Made by a program: the position numbers and the translations under genes. Shown piece by piece: positions 9,657 through 18,319 of a stretch of DNA of 35,223 bases. How positions within the stretch are numbered: the stretch's first letter is position 1; each line of letters opens with the position of its first letter. The notes beneath the pieces were generated by a model. That model was given only the letters and a program-made list of their open reading frames with translations, did no database searches and was not told the origin of the DNA. The stretch comes from Paratrimastix pyriformis (lineage: Eukaryota; Preaxostyla; Paratrimastigidae), in contig JAPMOS010000283.1 of assembly GCA_027972325.1 (NCBI GenBank), forward strand, positions 1 through 35,223. The letters run 5' to 3'.

Positions 9657-9663
9657 CTATATA
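9657..9663 (-). promoter_or_regulatory. TATATAG box upstream of the P2 coiled-coil gene
   Basis: The minus strand reads TATATAG here, in the gap between the ATPase and the coiled-coil gene. It lies farther from the first ATG than the other boxes, so its assignment is weaker. Confidence 0.35.
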
Positions 9664-9797
9664 TTTACACAAGATATTATTTAATTTATGTTTCACTGAA
9701 TTTTTGTTCCATGACTATAAATCTTAGTCCATTTCTAATATGCCATCAAAATTTTGACGATATTTCAACTTTTCAAACGTAGTGACCAAGTCAATCA

Positions 9798-10433
9798 TCA
9801 AAAGTTAAATTTCTGGGCCGTCGCTACATTATATAATGCTTGTATTCGTTCTTTTGGCTCACAAATTAATAAATTCAAACAATTAATATCTCTTTTTGTC
9901 ATTTTAAATATTAGGAAGTATCCTGTATTAGCTCTAATTTGTGTTGGAATATTATAGAAGTATTGTGCCAAATATATCACTGATGCTTGTTTATGTCGGC
10001 CTGATGTAAAATATTCTGTCATTATAGCCTGTTTCTGTTTGGGTTCATTCATGAAATCATCAAATATCACTAACTTTCTGGATTCGTATGGGAGCTCTTC
10101 AACTGGGATCACGTCATCAAGTTTATTACCATAATATACCATCTCTAACTCAGGCTCGTCAAGTTGCTCTCTCGCGTTGGCTTGAACGTCTTCAAGATAT
10201 TCTATCAACTTCACATATACATCATTAGGATCATCCACATGTTTACTGTAGATAGAGATCTTATCAAATGGTATCTGACCTTGAACTATCATTGATACAA
10301 GGGCATTTGTCTTACCACTTCCTGATCCTCCAACCATACACATTCGGAATAATCCTTGTGGGGCAAATGGATTAAGGATCTTTTCATTGTGCTGATCATC
10401 ACCAAAAAATTCTTTCACCTTTATAACATCCAT
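9798..10433 (-). CDS. P2 A32-like genome-packaging ATPase
   Basis: About 211 residues in one open frame, looking whole. The Walker A loop GGSGSGKT lies at residues 35-42, Walker B is LVIFDDF near residue 130, and a later segment with SVIYLAQYFYNIP corresponds to the sensor strand with its conserved polar residue. This order and size fit the FtsK/HerA-type packaging ATPases of Polintons, virophages and large DNA viruses (poxvirus A32 family), which drive DNA into preformed capsids. I chose the ATG at 10433 because a TATATAG box lies 5 bp before it; an upstream non-ATG start would sit on the far side of that box. The gene is transcribed away from the fibre-like gene at 10486, with a 52-bp gap. 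Confidence 0.8.
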   Translation of the reverse strand: MDVIKVKEFFGDDQHNEKILNPFAPQGLFRMCMVGGSGSGKTNALVSMIVQGQIPFDKISIYSKHVDDPNDVYVKLIEYLEDVQANAREQLDEPELEMVYYGNKLDDVIPVEELPYESRKLVIFDDFMNEPKQKQAIMTEYFTSGRHKQASVIYLAQYFYNIPTQIRANTGYFLIFKMTKRDINCLNLLICEPKERIQALYNVATAQKFNF

Positions 10434-10438
10434 TGTTT

Positions 10439-10445
10439 CTATATA
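10439..10445 (-). promoter_or_regulatory. TATATAG box before the P2 ATPase
   Basis: TATATAG is followed by AAACA and the ATG at 10433. It lies in a 52-bp divergent gap that also holds TATATAACAATG reading the other way into the fibre-like gene. Confidence 0.55.
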
Positions 10446-10485
10446 AAGAGGCAAGATATTTATTTTCTTCTGTAAATATATAACA

Positions 10486-11048
10486 ATGTCTTTATTACCT
10501 TTTGGTTATTCTTCAAGTTATTCTCCATCATCCCAACGGGGCCTCGTGGCCCTCCTGGTCTTTGCATGTCACTGATGGTTTACATTTGGAACCATCTACT
10601 TCCACATTATCTCTCGCATTCGACCCAAGTGCTATTACTAAGTATGTATCTATGACTCGTGATCCATTAACTTCTGATAATACATATCCTTTATGCACAT
10701 TATGGACTAATACTACTTCAAAACATGTTTTGTTCTCGTCAATATTTCATCAAATATCGCCACATGGAAACGCGTTTCATCAAGTTCATATGCCGAATCA
10801 GTTGAACCGACCGAATCATCTATAGTTGTCCGTGATGGTAGTTGTTCTGTGCATTCAAATGAGTTATTCCTTCCTGGCTATGTCGATAGAGTGAGTGGTA
10901 AAACTCTTCCTCTGAAAGTAACCCCTCAGATGTCTGGTCAAGAATATACTGGGAAAGTGGAAGCATCATTGATTACAGGTGATGATATCTCCACCAATTC
11001 GGCTATCAATGTTGCAACACTTAAATTAAATAGTTTCGGAGATACGAC
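10486..11048 (+). pseudogene. P2 fibre-like structural protein relic
   Basis: The start ATG at 10486 is preceded by TATATAACA. An early stretch of bases could encode a short Gly-Pro-rich collagen-like segment, and the rest is Thr/Ser-rich beta-type sequence ending in a region with SNELFLPGYVDRVSGK and NSAINVATLKLNSFGD. The composition resembles a virion fibre. The gene is broken (about two breaks), and its 3' end is lost where the LINE fragment begins. The function is inferred from composition and from its position beside packaging and penton-like genes. Confidence 0.4.
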
Positions 11049-11050
11049 TG

Positions 11051-11248
11051 GTCTGGGTTAAGGGACACCAGGAAACTAGTGCGTCGCTGGATGCGGAGGG
11101 GAATAGATTGGCAGACAAGATTGCGGGACGGAGCATAAAGATGGAGCCGAGCGTGGCGCCTGAAGAGAAAGGATGGGGATTCAAGTTGGTGCGGAGAAGT
11201 GACGGGAAGGAAGTTGAGACAGACTTCACAGCCCCCCCTTACCGATGA
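11051..11248 (+). mobile_element. LINE fragment: C-terminal end of RNase H domain
   Basis: Reading from 11051, the frame gives WVKGHQETSASLDAEGNRLA and then DKIAGRS. The W-x-KGH motif and the GNxxAD motif are the last conserved parts of RNase HI as found at the 3' end of many LINE polyproteins. About 40 further residues follow to a stop at 11246-11248. The 5' side is cut against the P2 fibre-like gene at about 11048, so nearly all of the LINE is missing. A GC-rich motif (CACAGCCCCCCC) lies over the last codons and reappears twice downstream. The fragment is on the same strand as the LINE endonuclease piece at 12199 and could be of the same family. Confidence 0.75.
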
Positions 11249-11279
11249 GTAGCTCTCATTCTTCCTACTTTGGACGGAA

Positions 11280-11314
11280 GATGGAGGAGCTACAAAGGGG
11301 GGGGCTGTGCTCAT
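11280..11314 (+). repeat. Left arm of a 35-bp perfect inverted repeat
   Basis: The 35 bases starting GATGGAGGAGCTACAAAG and ending GGCTGTGCTCAT are repeated in reverse complement at 12164-12198, including the eight-G run. An imperfect third copy in the opposite sense overlaps the LINE stop at 11226-11253. I see no target duplication outside the arms. Confidence 0.9.
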
Positions 11315-12163
11315 CGCTCCCACCCTCCCACCGCAATGTGATGTCGACCAGGTCCTCTTTGGCTCCAGCCTTGTTTTCGCGTGTTTTGCTGACACCAAGG
11401 CTGGTAGTTTTTTCGCACGCAACTCCATGGGAGTAGTGCGGTCAAGTTAGATGATCTCGGGGTGCGATGAGCACCGGGAGGTCTCATCTTTTCACTTTGT
11501 TTCCCGCTCTTCGCTGCCCCCCTTTTTTCCTTTGTCTTCCGCGTGCCTGGCCCTTTGTTTATCCCGCAGAGCGCATCGCGGGCAACAAGGCGGCCGCGGC
11601 TCTGTTCAAGGCGGCCAACTTGGGCCTCCCCTCCCTGGCGGGCCGCAAGCACCAACGCGGTTTCTTCCAGCGTGGTCGCGGCTCAGCTCCTGCGTCCGGC
11701 TTCTCTTCCGGCGGCCAGCACCAGCCCTCTTCTGGTTTCTCTGGCCGTCCTTACCGGTTCGCGCGCTTCAGGGGCGGTTTCTCCCGGCCCGGGCCTGCTG
11801 CGGGGGCGCCTCCAGCGGCCTCCACTCCTGCGCCGCAGCGGCAGCAGAAGTTCCAGCGGCCGCGCCGCTAAGCCACCGGAGGTGGTTTTTTCCTTTTGTG
11901 GCCTCGTTCTGGCTGTTTTTCCTCTCTTCTTCTTGACTTCGTGCTGGATCTCGCGTGGTAGGTCTTCTCATCTCAACCTCGCGGTCCTTTTCCGTGATCT
12001 TTCCTTCTTTGCTGACTTTTTCCTATTTATCTGTTAGTTCCCCCACCCTTCCCATCCCATTTTGGATTGGATTCGACTCGAAACGACGGGGTGATGTGGA
12101 CTATTTTCAGTTTTATTTTTATTTTATTTTCTTTCAATGGTCGGGTGAATACGAAGACTAGTC
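11315..12163. other. Block between inverted repeats, with an RG-rich reading frame at 11571-11871
   Basis: The block lies between the 35-bp arms. At 11571-11871 the plus strand encodes about 99 residues with GNKAAAALFKAANLGLPSL followed by a Gly/Arg/Phe/Ser-rich tail (GFFQRGRG, FRGGFSRPG) and a stop. A pyrimidine-rich run ending in CCCGCAG comes just before it, like a 3' splice site. It could be the last exon of a gene for an RGG-type nucleic-acid-binding protein or the end of a retroelement gag. From 11872 to 12163 the sequence is pyrimidine-rich with no frame I would support. A hairpin (CCAGCCTTG with CAAGGCTGG) lies near 11366-11403, and GGTGCTCATCG-like words are inverted at 11307 and 11459. 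Confidence 0.35.
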
Positions 12164-12198
12164 ATGAGCACAGCCCCCCCCTTTGTAGCTCCTCCATC
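12164..12198 (-). repeat. Right arm of the 35-bp perfect inverted repeat
   Basis: Reverse complement of 11280-11314. It directly precedes the LINE endonuclease fragment. Confidence 0.9.
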
Positions 12199-12897
12199 TC
12201 ATGTTTATGGACTGGACGGAGGGGAAGAATCAGATGAGACTCATCAACATGTATTTTCCTACTGGGGACGGAGAGGCTAATGTGAGGGTAAGGAGTGTGA
12301 TCTTGGAGCGGTTGGAGGAGTGTGTGGCGGGGGGGGCGTCGGATGGGAGAGGAGTCGTGGTGTACACAGATGCGAACGGATGGGCTAAGGAAGGAGGGGA
12401 GCAAGAGAAACTGGGATTGTATGATGTGGCGAAGATGGTTGGGAAGGCGGGGGAGATAACTTTTATCCGGAGCCGGAAGGGTGGGACGGTGGCGAAGGAG
12501 GAAGAGCATGAAGGGAAGGGGAGGGCCCGGTTGGATTTGTGCCTGTCGACGCAGGGGACAATGGGAAAGGTGCTGGACAATTTGTTTGTTTGGCGGAACG
12601 ATGAGATTCAGTGGCAGGCGGTTACGGATCACCACATGATTGTAACGGATCTCCGAAACATGGCGCCCTCTGCGGTGAAAATGGCTCGGAGGAAGGTGGC
12701 TATCTGCCCTTCCCGGAAGGATGTGGAGGCACTGTTGCGGGACAAGAAAAAGGAGGAGTATGATGTTTTGGTTGGGAAAATGGAAAGATACCGCGGGAAG
12801 GTTGCGCAAATGTTGCGAGAGGCAGCTGTGAAGGGGGAGGAGCCATCATTTGAACAGATGAGTGAGTTTCTTCGGGTGACAGCTGGCTGCGTTTTCG
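12199..12897 (+). mobile_element. LINE fragment: AP-type endonuclease domain
   Basis: The open frame from 12201 encodes LINE endonuclease motifs in the expected order: INMYFPTGD (core strand), VVVYTDANGW (the catalytic Asp-x-Asn strand), RARLDLCLST (the Arg-x-Asp-x-x strand) and VTDHHMIVTDL (the final Asp-His pair). The enzyme nicks target DNA to prime reverse transcription. The N-terminal 60 or so residues with the first Asn and Glu motifs are missing, as is all of the reverse transcriptase. After the endonuclease comes a Lys/Arg/Glu-rich linker. The match stops near 12897, where a DIRS-like terminus begins; the frame runs on by chance to 12959. The fragment is therefore cut on both sides. 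Confidence 0.75.
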
Positions 12898-13127
12898 GCT
12901 ATTCTCCTTCACTAAAGTTCGGAGAACTTCAGTTGGACTTTGAACATTGTTTGTTGTAAGACACCAATGGAGAAATAGACGTAGCGCAAGCAGTCACACG
13001 CAAGACGGCACTGGAAAAAAATTCAACTTTTTTGACACAGCATTGTGTACCTTGCCCTTTTGCGCATTACATTGCGAAGCCTTCCATTCTTCCACCTCTC
13101 TTGGTGGTTTCTATTTTTGATTTTCAA

Positions 13128-15086
13128 ATGTCTTCTGATGCCCCTCCCGTACCGGCCCAACAAGATTCAAAGGATGCTCCATTGACCGGGACTGATGATC
13201 ATCGAGCGGCATCGTCAACTGACCTTTCCAAATTACCTTCTGAAGACGCTTCCATATGCGACAGTGAGGCTGACGCTGAACAAAATTATATCTTTGAGCG
13301 TCTATCTGCGCTGTACTTTCAGCAACCCAATGCAATGCCCGACCTATCGGGCGACCTTCCTTCGCTCTCTGAAGATACGTCAAAAGACGTCGAAAAACAA
13401 CTTGCGGCCCTTTCCGGAACGGACCGAGCCATCTTGGAATCTATTGGGTTAAACTTTGCCTCATTGCAGAGGGCTGAATCAAGAACCGAACAGCTCTCGA
13501 AGATTACTCGGATTCTCTTACACTTCCCTACATTCTTAGGGCAGGGCAAAAGCGACCCCCTGTCCTCTCCTCCACCTTCGTGCATTCTGCCGGGCCCGAT
13601 GAGGGCCTTTACCGAGAACTTGGACAAGAAGATTGCTGCTGTGGCGAAGACGCTGCTGGGCGCTATTCGGCCCTTAGAGGCTGTGTATGGCCTCTGTTCA
13701 GCGTCGGTGCTGGACAAACGTTCCTACCTCGATCTTGTGGAGTGTCGCAATACTACGTTCTTGACGTTAACAGCTCTTCAGGAGGCGGCCAAGGCACTGT
13801 CTGGAGTGCGACGTTCCCTCTGGAGGCCCCTTCTGGCACCCAACGCGACCTCCGACCTACCACCCGATTGCATCATTGGGAAGGACGAGGCCGTCGCATT
13901 GCGGGACCAGGCCGTCAAGAAGGCGGAGACGAAACGGGCGGACCCGGGTCCGCTTGCTGCCTCCCCTCTGCCCGTGCGTGCAACACCACCAGCACTCCCA
14001 GAACAAGAAGTGCCGGCACAAACAAAACAACAAACCGGTGGGTCCGACTCAAAAGGCTGCTCAGCAAGAACATCATCTTCGACGGGTCAGCACGAGTGGA
14101 ATCACTTGATACCATTAAGAATTGCTCGTCAGAGAAAAAAGGTTCGTCTCATGGCGACACTTCGTCTCACCGCTCGTGACCGACTCCAGGGCCCTGAATT
14201 CATTGATACACCAGGGGCTGTCAAAGCAGCACAGGACCACTTGCACCCGGTCCCACAGGCAGAGACCCTATTTACTGGGCAAGACCAGCACCAAGCAGAA
14301 CCTGGGGCCCCCAAAGCAATGAGGGAACCACTCATGAAAGGAACAACTCGCCAAGTTAGCCCGAGAACTGTCTGTGCTCTTCAATCTCAGTCAGAAACAC
14401 CCACAGCCGAAACAGTCCAACAGCAGTCGGAACCTGCTGGACCCAATGCAATGGTGGAATCAGAAAGGGTGGAGACAACGCTGCCATTCAGCCGAAAACA
14501 CGTCTGTGAGTTACCACAGTCACAGTCAACAACACCCACATCCAAAACGACCCAACTGCAGGGAGTGCCGTTGGCGATCGAGGTGATTGAAGGACGAACC
14601 CCACTTCAAACGTTGACGAGCATCGTCGCTCAGTCCGCAGTGGAGAACTGCACGGCAGGGGATGGTTCTTTGACTGTCGGAGGAGTTTCGCCCCAACCGG
14701 AACTGAGTCTCCGTGGCACCGGGACAGCCTCCGATCCACTGACTGAACAACGCGGAGATCCCGTCGAGGGACGAGCAGCGTCGGTCGACACTCTCCTTCA
14801 GGAGACACACCCGGTTCAACTCCAGACCCAACAGGGGTCAGGTCGACAGGAGGAGGGTACATACCCCCGACCAACAACCCAACCGGGGTCAAGTCGACAA
14901 GGGGAGGGGACATACCCCCAACCATCAGCCCAACCGGGGGCAGGTCGACAAGAGGAGGTGAACCACCTCCAAGGGAGGGTCGCCCTGGCAAGGCGAACCC
15001 CAGGGAAGCACCGACTTCCCTCCCCTCCCCGGCCGACAAGGCGGGGGGGCCCTGGCGCCCTTGGGGGGCGGCGCCCTTACAAATAG
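13128..15086 (+). CDS. DIRS-like Gag protein, relic 1
   Basis: About 650 residues from the ATG at 13128, which follows the conserved TGTGTACCTTGCCC leader. The first 270 residues hold the conserved part: YIFERLSALYF, ILESIGLNFASLQ, HFPTFLGQGKSDP, LGAIRPLEAVY and VRRSLWRPLLA. Each has a counterpart in the same order in the relic at 15849-17467 (for example YYFDTLAPIYF, AFPNFRDQGKADP, LRRSEWRPLC). The remainder is Pro/Gln/Thr-rich and ends with a 20-residue tandem repeat. This fits ORF1 of DIRS-type elements, a structural protein that packages the RNA. The assignment rests on the neighbouring reverse transcriptase family, as ORF1 itself has no diagnostic motif. Confidence 0.55.
   Translation: MSSDAPPVPAQQDSKDAPLTGTDDHRAASSTDLSKLPSEDASICDSEADAEQNYIFERLSALYFQQPNAMPDLSGDLPSLSEDTSKDVEKQLAALSGTDRAILESIGLNFASLQRAESRTEQLSKITRILLHFPTFLGQGKSDPLSSPPPSCILPGPMRAFTENLDKKIAAVAKTLLGAIRPLEAVYGLCSASVLDKRSYLDLVECRNTTFLTLTALQEAAKALSGVRRSLWRPLLAPNATSDLPPDCIIGKDEAVALRDQAVKKAETKRADPGPLAASPLPVRATPPALPEQEVPAQTKQQTGGSDSKGCSARTSSSTGQHEWNHLIPLRIARQRKKVRLMATLRLTARDRLQGPEFIDTPGAVKAAQDHLHPVPQAETLFTGQDQHQAEPGAPKAMREPLMKGTTRQVSPRTVCALQSQSETPTAETVQQQSEPAGPNAMVESERVETTLPFSRKHVCELPQSQSTTPTSKTTQLQGVPLAIEVIEGRTPLQTLTSIVAQSAVENCTAGDGSLTVGGVSPQPELSLRGTGTASDPLTEQRGDPVEGRAASVDTLLQETHPVQLQTQQGSGRQEEGTYPRPTTQPGSSRQGEGTYPQPSAQPGAGRQEEVNHLQGRVALARRTPGKHRLPSPPRPTRRGGPGALGGRRPYK
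14827..14960. repeat. 60-bp tandem repeat in gag 1
   Basis: AACCGGGGTCAAGTCGACAA-like units recur every 60 bp, with a little over two copies, giving a 20-residue repeat in the protein (GSSRQGEGTYPQP and relatives). Confidence 0.8.
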
Positions 15087-15675
15087 CCCCCCAAAAGGGG
15101 ACGACGTTTCAGCAGAGACACCTGCTCTACCAGGCTCGGGGGGAGAGGCATCAAGCAGCCAGGGGGCAGTCCGTACACGCTCCCTTGCAAGTCTTTTCAC
15201 AGCCAACCATGTTGGTGCACGCACACTGTCCCCCCCCTTGCCTTTCTCTGCTGTCCCCCCCTCTGGTCTACCCAACCCCAGCACGGGACCTGAGGAGGGT
15301 GCCAAGTCCCGGGAGGGCAGGCACCCCACTCAGGGACCCCCATCACCCCCACCCCTCAGGGGAAACTCTGCTGCATCCCATAACTCCGCCCACCCGGGTC
15401 CAGCAGGGGGAGGGGGGACTGTCCTCACCCCCAGCGGGGGGGGACCCCTTCTTCCTTGGGTTGAACCTGCAGTGGGACAGGGAGCAGGCCAAACAGAGCC
15501 TGCTGGCACAACACCCACCTCGGGGCCCACTAGCAGGCAGACTAGCTCGGCACCGGGAGGAGTGGCATGCCCTCAGGGCCCCTTGGGAAGTGGCACAGGC
15601 AGTGTCAGAGGGTCTGCACATCCCATTCAAGGGTCCACCTCCCTTCAGCCTCGGAGCCTCGGCGAACGAGTAATC
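15087..15675 (+). pseudogene. DIRS-like pre-reverse-transcriptase segment, relic 1
   Basis: One frame reads LQWDREQAKQSLLAQHPPRG and REEWHALRAPWEVAQAVSEG, then HIPFKGPPP. The same words precede the reverse transcriptase at 27290-27460. Here the match ends right after PFKGPPP, where the right terminus begins, and the whole catalytic part is gone. Confidence 0.6.
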
Positions 15676-15765
15676 AATCTCGACGACCTTCATCTTCCCA
15701 AACCCCCAGGAAAATAGACATCACGTCAGGCAACGCAAAAAGCGGCACTGACCACAAATAGAAAG

Positions 15766-17515
15766 AAATTCCATGTCAGCTGACACGGATAGTGTACCCT
15801 GCCCTTTGCGTTTCGCACGCTTCAAGACGCATCCCTATTGGGCAAAGAATGGATCAAGCAGATCAACAATCAACACAACCACAACAGACCCAGCAGCAAC
15901 AGGGGCCCGCCCTTGACCCTGAACATCCGGCCAACCCTGGCCCCCAAACCCAACCTCCTGACCCTGAAGGTGACACTGGAGCGGAGGCTGTATTGGGTGC
16001 ACCTAATCCTGAAGAACAAGAAGGTGAAAGCGATCAAGATCAAGAGGAAGCCGGACAGTATTACTTCGATACCCTCGCACCAATCTATTTCAAACCAACG
16101 GTCAAGTTACCGGACATCTTTGCGAAGGAGGCCCCTACAAAAAGGTGGTGACTCCTCCAACCTTACCAGAAAGAGAAGCACAGACTTTGCAAATGCTGGG
16201 GCTGCAATTCAATCGTCTTCAACACGAAGCTCCGACACAAGAGGAATTCGCTCGCGTTGTTCACGTCGGCCGCGCGTTTCCCAACTTTCGAGACCAGGGC
16301 AAGGCCGATCCTGCAGTTGCACCACCAGTTAGTGCCTTACGCCTCATTGATCCAGACCTGCGGAAGGCGGCGACTCAACGGGACAGCGCGCTGGCTCGGG
16401 CTACAGCAGGGGTGTTCTCCGCTATGCGCCCTCTACAGACTCTGGTAGCACTCGCCAACCTTTCGACGGCATCATCGCCGTCTGAGCTCTCATTCGAGGC
16501 CGCTCGAAACCTCGGCATCCTGGCTCTGGATGCCCTCAAAGAGACGACGAGGACCCTTGGCGACCTCCGCCGGAGCGAGTGGCGCCCACTGTGCCGGCTG
16601 GAGGACGGGACGAAGATGCCCGAGGCCTGCATCATCGAGGCCAGCGAGCTGGAGGCTTTGAAGAACAAAGCCACGATTGCTACAGAGGCCAGGAAAAAGC
16701 CACTAAACCCGGGTCTGCCCATGGCCTCCTCTACCACACTGTGTGTGGACACGGGCACTCCCAAAAACACCAAGTCAAACAGCACGGACTACCTCTGGGT
16801 TATTCCAAAGTCAAGACGGCGCAAGAAAACCCACTTTCTGTCCCCAGAATTTTGCCTACCCTCGGGTCCTCCGTTGGCGCACGCTTTTCGACCAACCTCG
16901 TTGGCCTTATCATCACAGAGCCCACAACCAACTGGGGTCACAGAAGGCTCATTGGCATTCAATTCGGGTGCAGCCCCTCTTTTTCCTCGCTCCGGGGCTT
17001 TGTCTTGCCAAGAGACACGTTACAATCAACAAGAAGGAAAAGGTGAAGGGTCTGCTGCTCACCAACTCGCACCGCACAATGCTGAAATACTCGATACTCC
17101 CCAGTCTTTGGTCCGGGAAGCCAGTCCTTGTGGTGTTCCACTCGGCACAACCGTGGCTAAAGGGGAAACAACTTTTGGTCTGAAGTCTTTGTCGTCCACA
17201 CGACTCGATCAATGTGATTCCTCACCAGCACCAGTTCCACCGGCTCTGGACGCATCAGCACCAGTCACACCCTCGCAGGCGTCGTCGCCAGCACTCGGAG
17301 GGGCAGTCCGTATGAGCCCTACCGCACAGTCACTCTCACACTCAGAGCAGGACAGGGCAACAAGACCCGTGGGGCAGTGGTGGGATAGCCGAGTAATCTC
17401 TTCCCCAAACAAACCCAAACCAAGAAAGAGTGAACACTTGCACAGCAAGCACGCAAAACGGCACTGACATCCAAAAATTTTATCACACGAATTTGACATG
17501 TCATGTCAGTGCCGG
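15766..17515 (+). mobile_element. DIRS-like retroelement relic 2 (gag only), head to tail with relic 1
   Basis: The leader repeats that of relic 1: CGGCACTGAC about 50 bp before GTGTACCCTGCCCTTTGCG, then the gag start. The right end at 17383-17515 has GGGATAGCCGAGTAATC, CCCAAACAAACCCAAACCAAG and CGCAAAACGGCACTGACATC, the best-preserved version of the shared terminus. No reverse transcriptase or recombinase sequence is present. The element looks like a gag-only derivative that shares a boundary with relic 1. Confidence 0.5.
15849..17467 (+). pseudogene. DIRS-like Gag relic 2
   Basis: From the ATG at 15849 the protein begins with a Gln/Pro-rich, then acidic stretch, followed by the conserved part shared with gag 1 (YYFDTLAPIYF; LGLQFNRLQ; AFPNFRDQGKADP; LRRSEWRPLC; MPEACIIEASELEAL). 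A Ser/Thr/Pro-rich tail ends within the terminal repeat. It is broken, about one break. The two gags differ at most positions, so these are separate subfamilies and not a recent tandem copy. Confidence 0.55.
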
Positions 17516-17520
17516 CAGTC
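17383..17520 (+). repeat. DIRS-like terminus A
   Basis: It consists of TGGGATAGCC, a 14-base insert with GAGTAATC, CCCCAAACAAACCCAAACCAAG, an AAAGAGTGAACACTTGCACAGC stretch and CGGCACTGACATCC, ending in GACATGTCATGTCAGTGCC. Its reverse complement is found at 26058-26200 and parts of it at 19099-19214. The inner part GGCACTGACAT ... ATGTCAGTGCC forms an 11-bp stem around 30 AT-rich bases. Confidence 0.8.
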
Positions 17521-18300
17521 GACTCGTCCTTTAAGCATAAGCCCATTCGGACGACGACACGCCAGCCACCGACGCAGAGTACGGTGGGAAGGGAGTCAGT
17601 ACCGCGCAACGCAGTCAAACAATCCAGCTGGGAGTCACTGCTCCCGAAGGTTTCAAAGAAAACGAAGAAGAGAGATTCATGATCAACCATGCGAACCCCA
17701 AACATCTCCTCAAGCGGGTCGCGACCCGCCCCGGGGGGTGCACGTCTAGTCAGGGAAAGAGGAGGCTGGAGAAAACCCCGACGCACCGCTGTAACCGGTC
17801 AGCAAAAAACAGGTGGGAGAGGAGAAGCCACAAATAAAAGGAGGGGCGAAACCCGCAAAGGCCCCGAAGGTACCGAGTCTTCCCGTACCCGGCACCCTCC
17901 TTAGGGAGTCCTTCCCTCAACGGGTCGGACTCCCCGCATAAAACAAGAAGATCGGACAAAACAGCGAGAGGACTCGTTGTCCGGCATGGCGCGGGCCAAA
18001 GGCACGCGTCGAGAAAAACGCAGAGCACGACGGAGCCGCGACAGGCACCTTGCCTCGCAGATCCCAGGAGGGTTCTCCGACCCCGTGCTCGCGGCCTCTT
18101 CGTCACCAGTCGCCGACCGACGCCGATGAAGAGGTGGAGGCACCCTTGCCGTGTGGGCGTCAAGTTCTGTAAAAGAACAAGCCCCCCACCAAAAAGCCAA
18201 ACCCCGAAGGGAGAGAGAGCACAAAAGGTGACGTATCGATCGCCACTTCAGAGTGCTCAACCAATATCCCTCCCGCGAGAGGGAGGTGTGTGGTGGAGTG
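17521..18300. other. GC-rich region, no supported gene
   Basis: Several short frames exist on both strands, none with a recognisable motif. A 59-residue frame (17503-17682) starting inside the DIRS-like terminus is the only one with plausible composition. The CGTC at 17525-17528 is the counterpart of the site where the LTR element at 24405 inserted in the other terminus copy. Confidence 0.3.
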
Positions 18301-18319
18301 ATCGGGGGTGGTTCACGGG

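Larger units (their letters stand above)
7640..11048. mobile_element. Polinton-like element P2, internal fragment
   Basis: This AT-rich block carries a penton-like gene, a coiled-coil protein gene and a packaging ATPase gene on the minus strand, then a fibre-like gene on the plus strand. It is cut at both sides: on the left it stops at the CA microsatellite within the penton-like gene, on the right it meets a LINE RNase H fragment at about 11048. Termini, major capsid, polymerase and integrase are absent. Two genes look whole and two are broken (about one to three breaks each). Its proteins are not close to those of P1, so it is a distinct lineage. Confidence 0.7.
12898..15765 (+). mobile_element. 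DIRS-like retroelement relic 1 (gag and pre-RT region)
   Basis: The left end resembles the shared DIRS-like terminus: TTCTCCTTCAC...TTCGGAGAAC at 12904-12926 and a CGCAAGACGGCACTGG word near 12996-13015, then TGTGTACCTTGCCCTTTTGCG. A gag frame follows, then the stretch that precedes the reverse transcriptase in the copy at 26.2-28.3 kb, and then the right terminus (GAGTAATC ... CGGCACTGAC) at about 15668-15765. The reverse transcriptase, RNase H and recombinase are absent, so the element is broken or an internally shortened derivative. DIRS elements move with a tyrosine recombinase and have no usual target duplication. Confidence 0.55.

Noticed and set aside
12898-12959. End of the LINE endonuclease frame as true LINE protein
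   Set aside because: These bases resemble the DIRS-like terminus loop (TTCTCCTTCAC, TTCGGAGAAC), so the frame continues by chance.
15061-15717. Independent proline-rich host gene
   Set aside because: One frame matches the segment before the DIRS-like reverse transcriptase at 27.3 kb, so it is element sequence.
17503-17682. 59-residue frame beginning in the DIRS-like terminus
   Set aside because: Composition is acceptable but there is no family, and it starts inside a palindromic repeat. Not supported as a gene.
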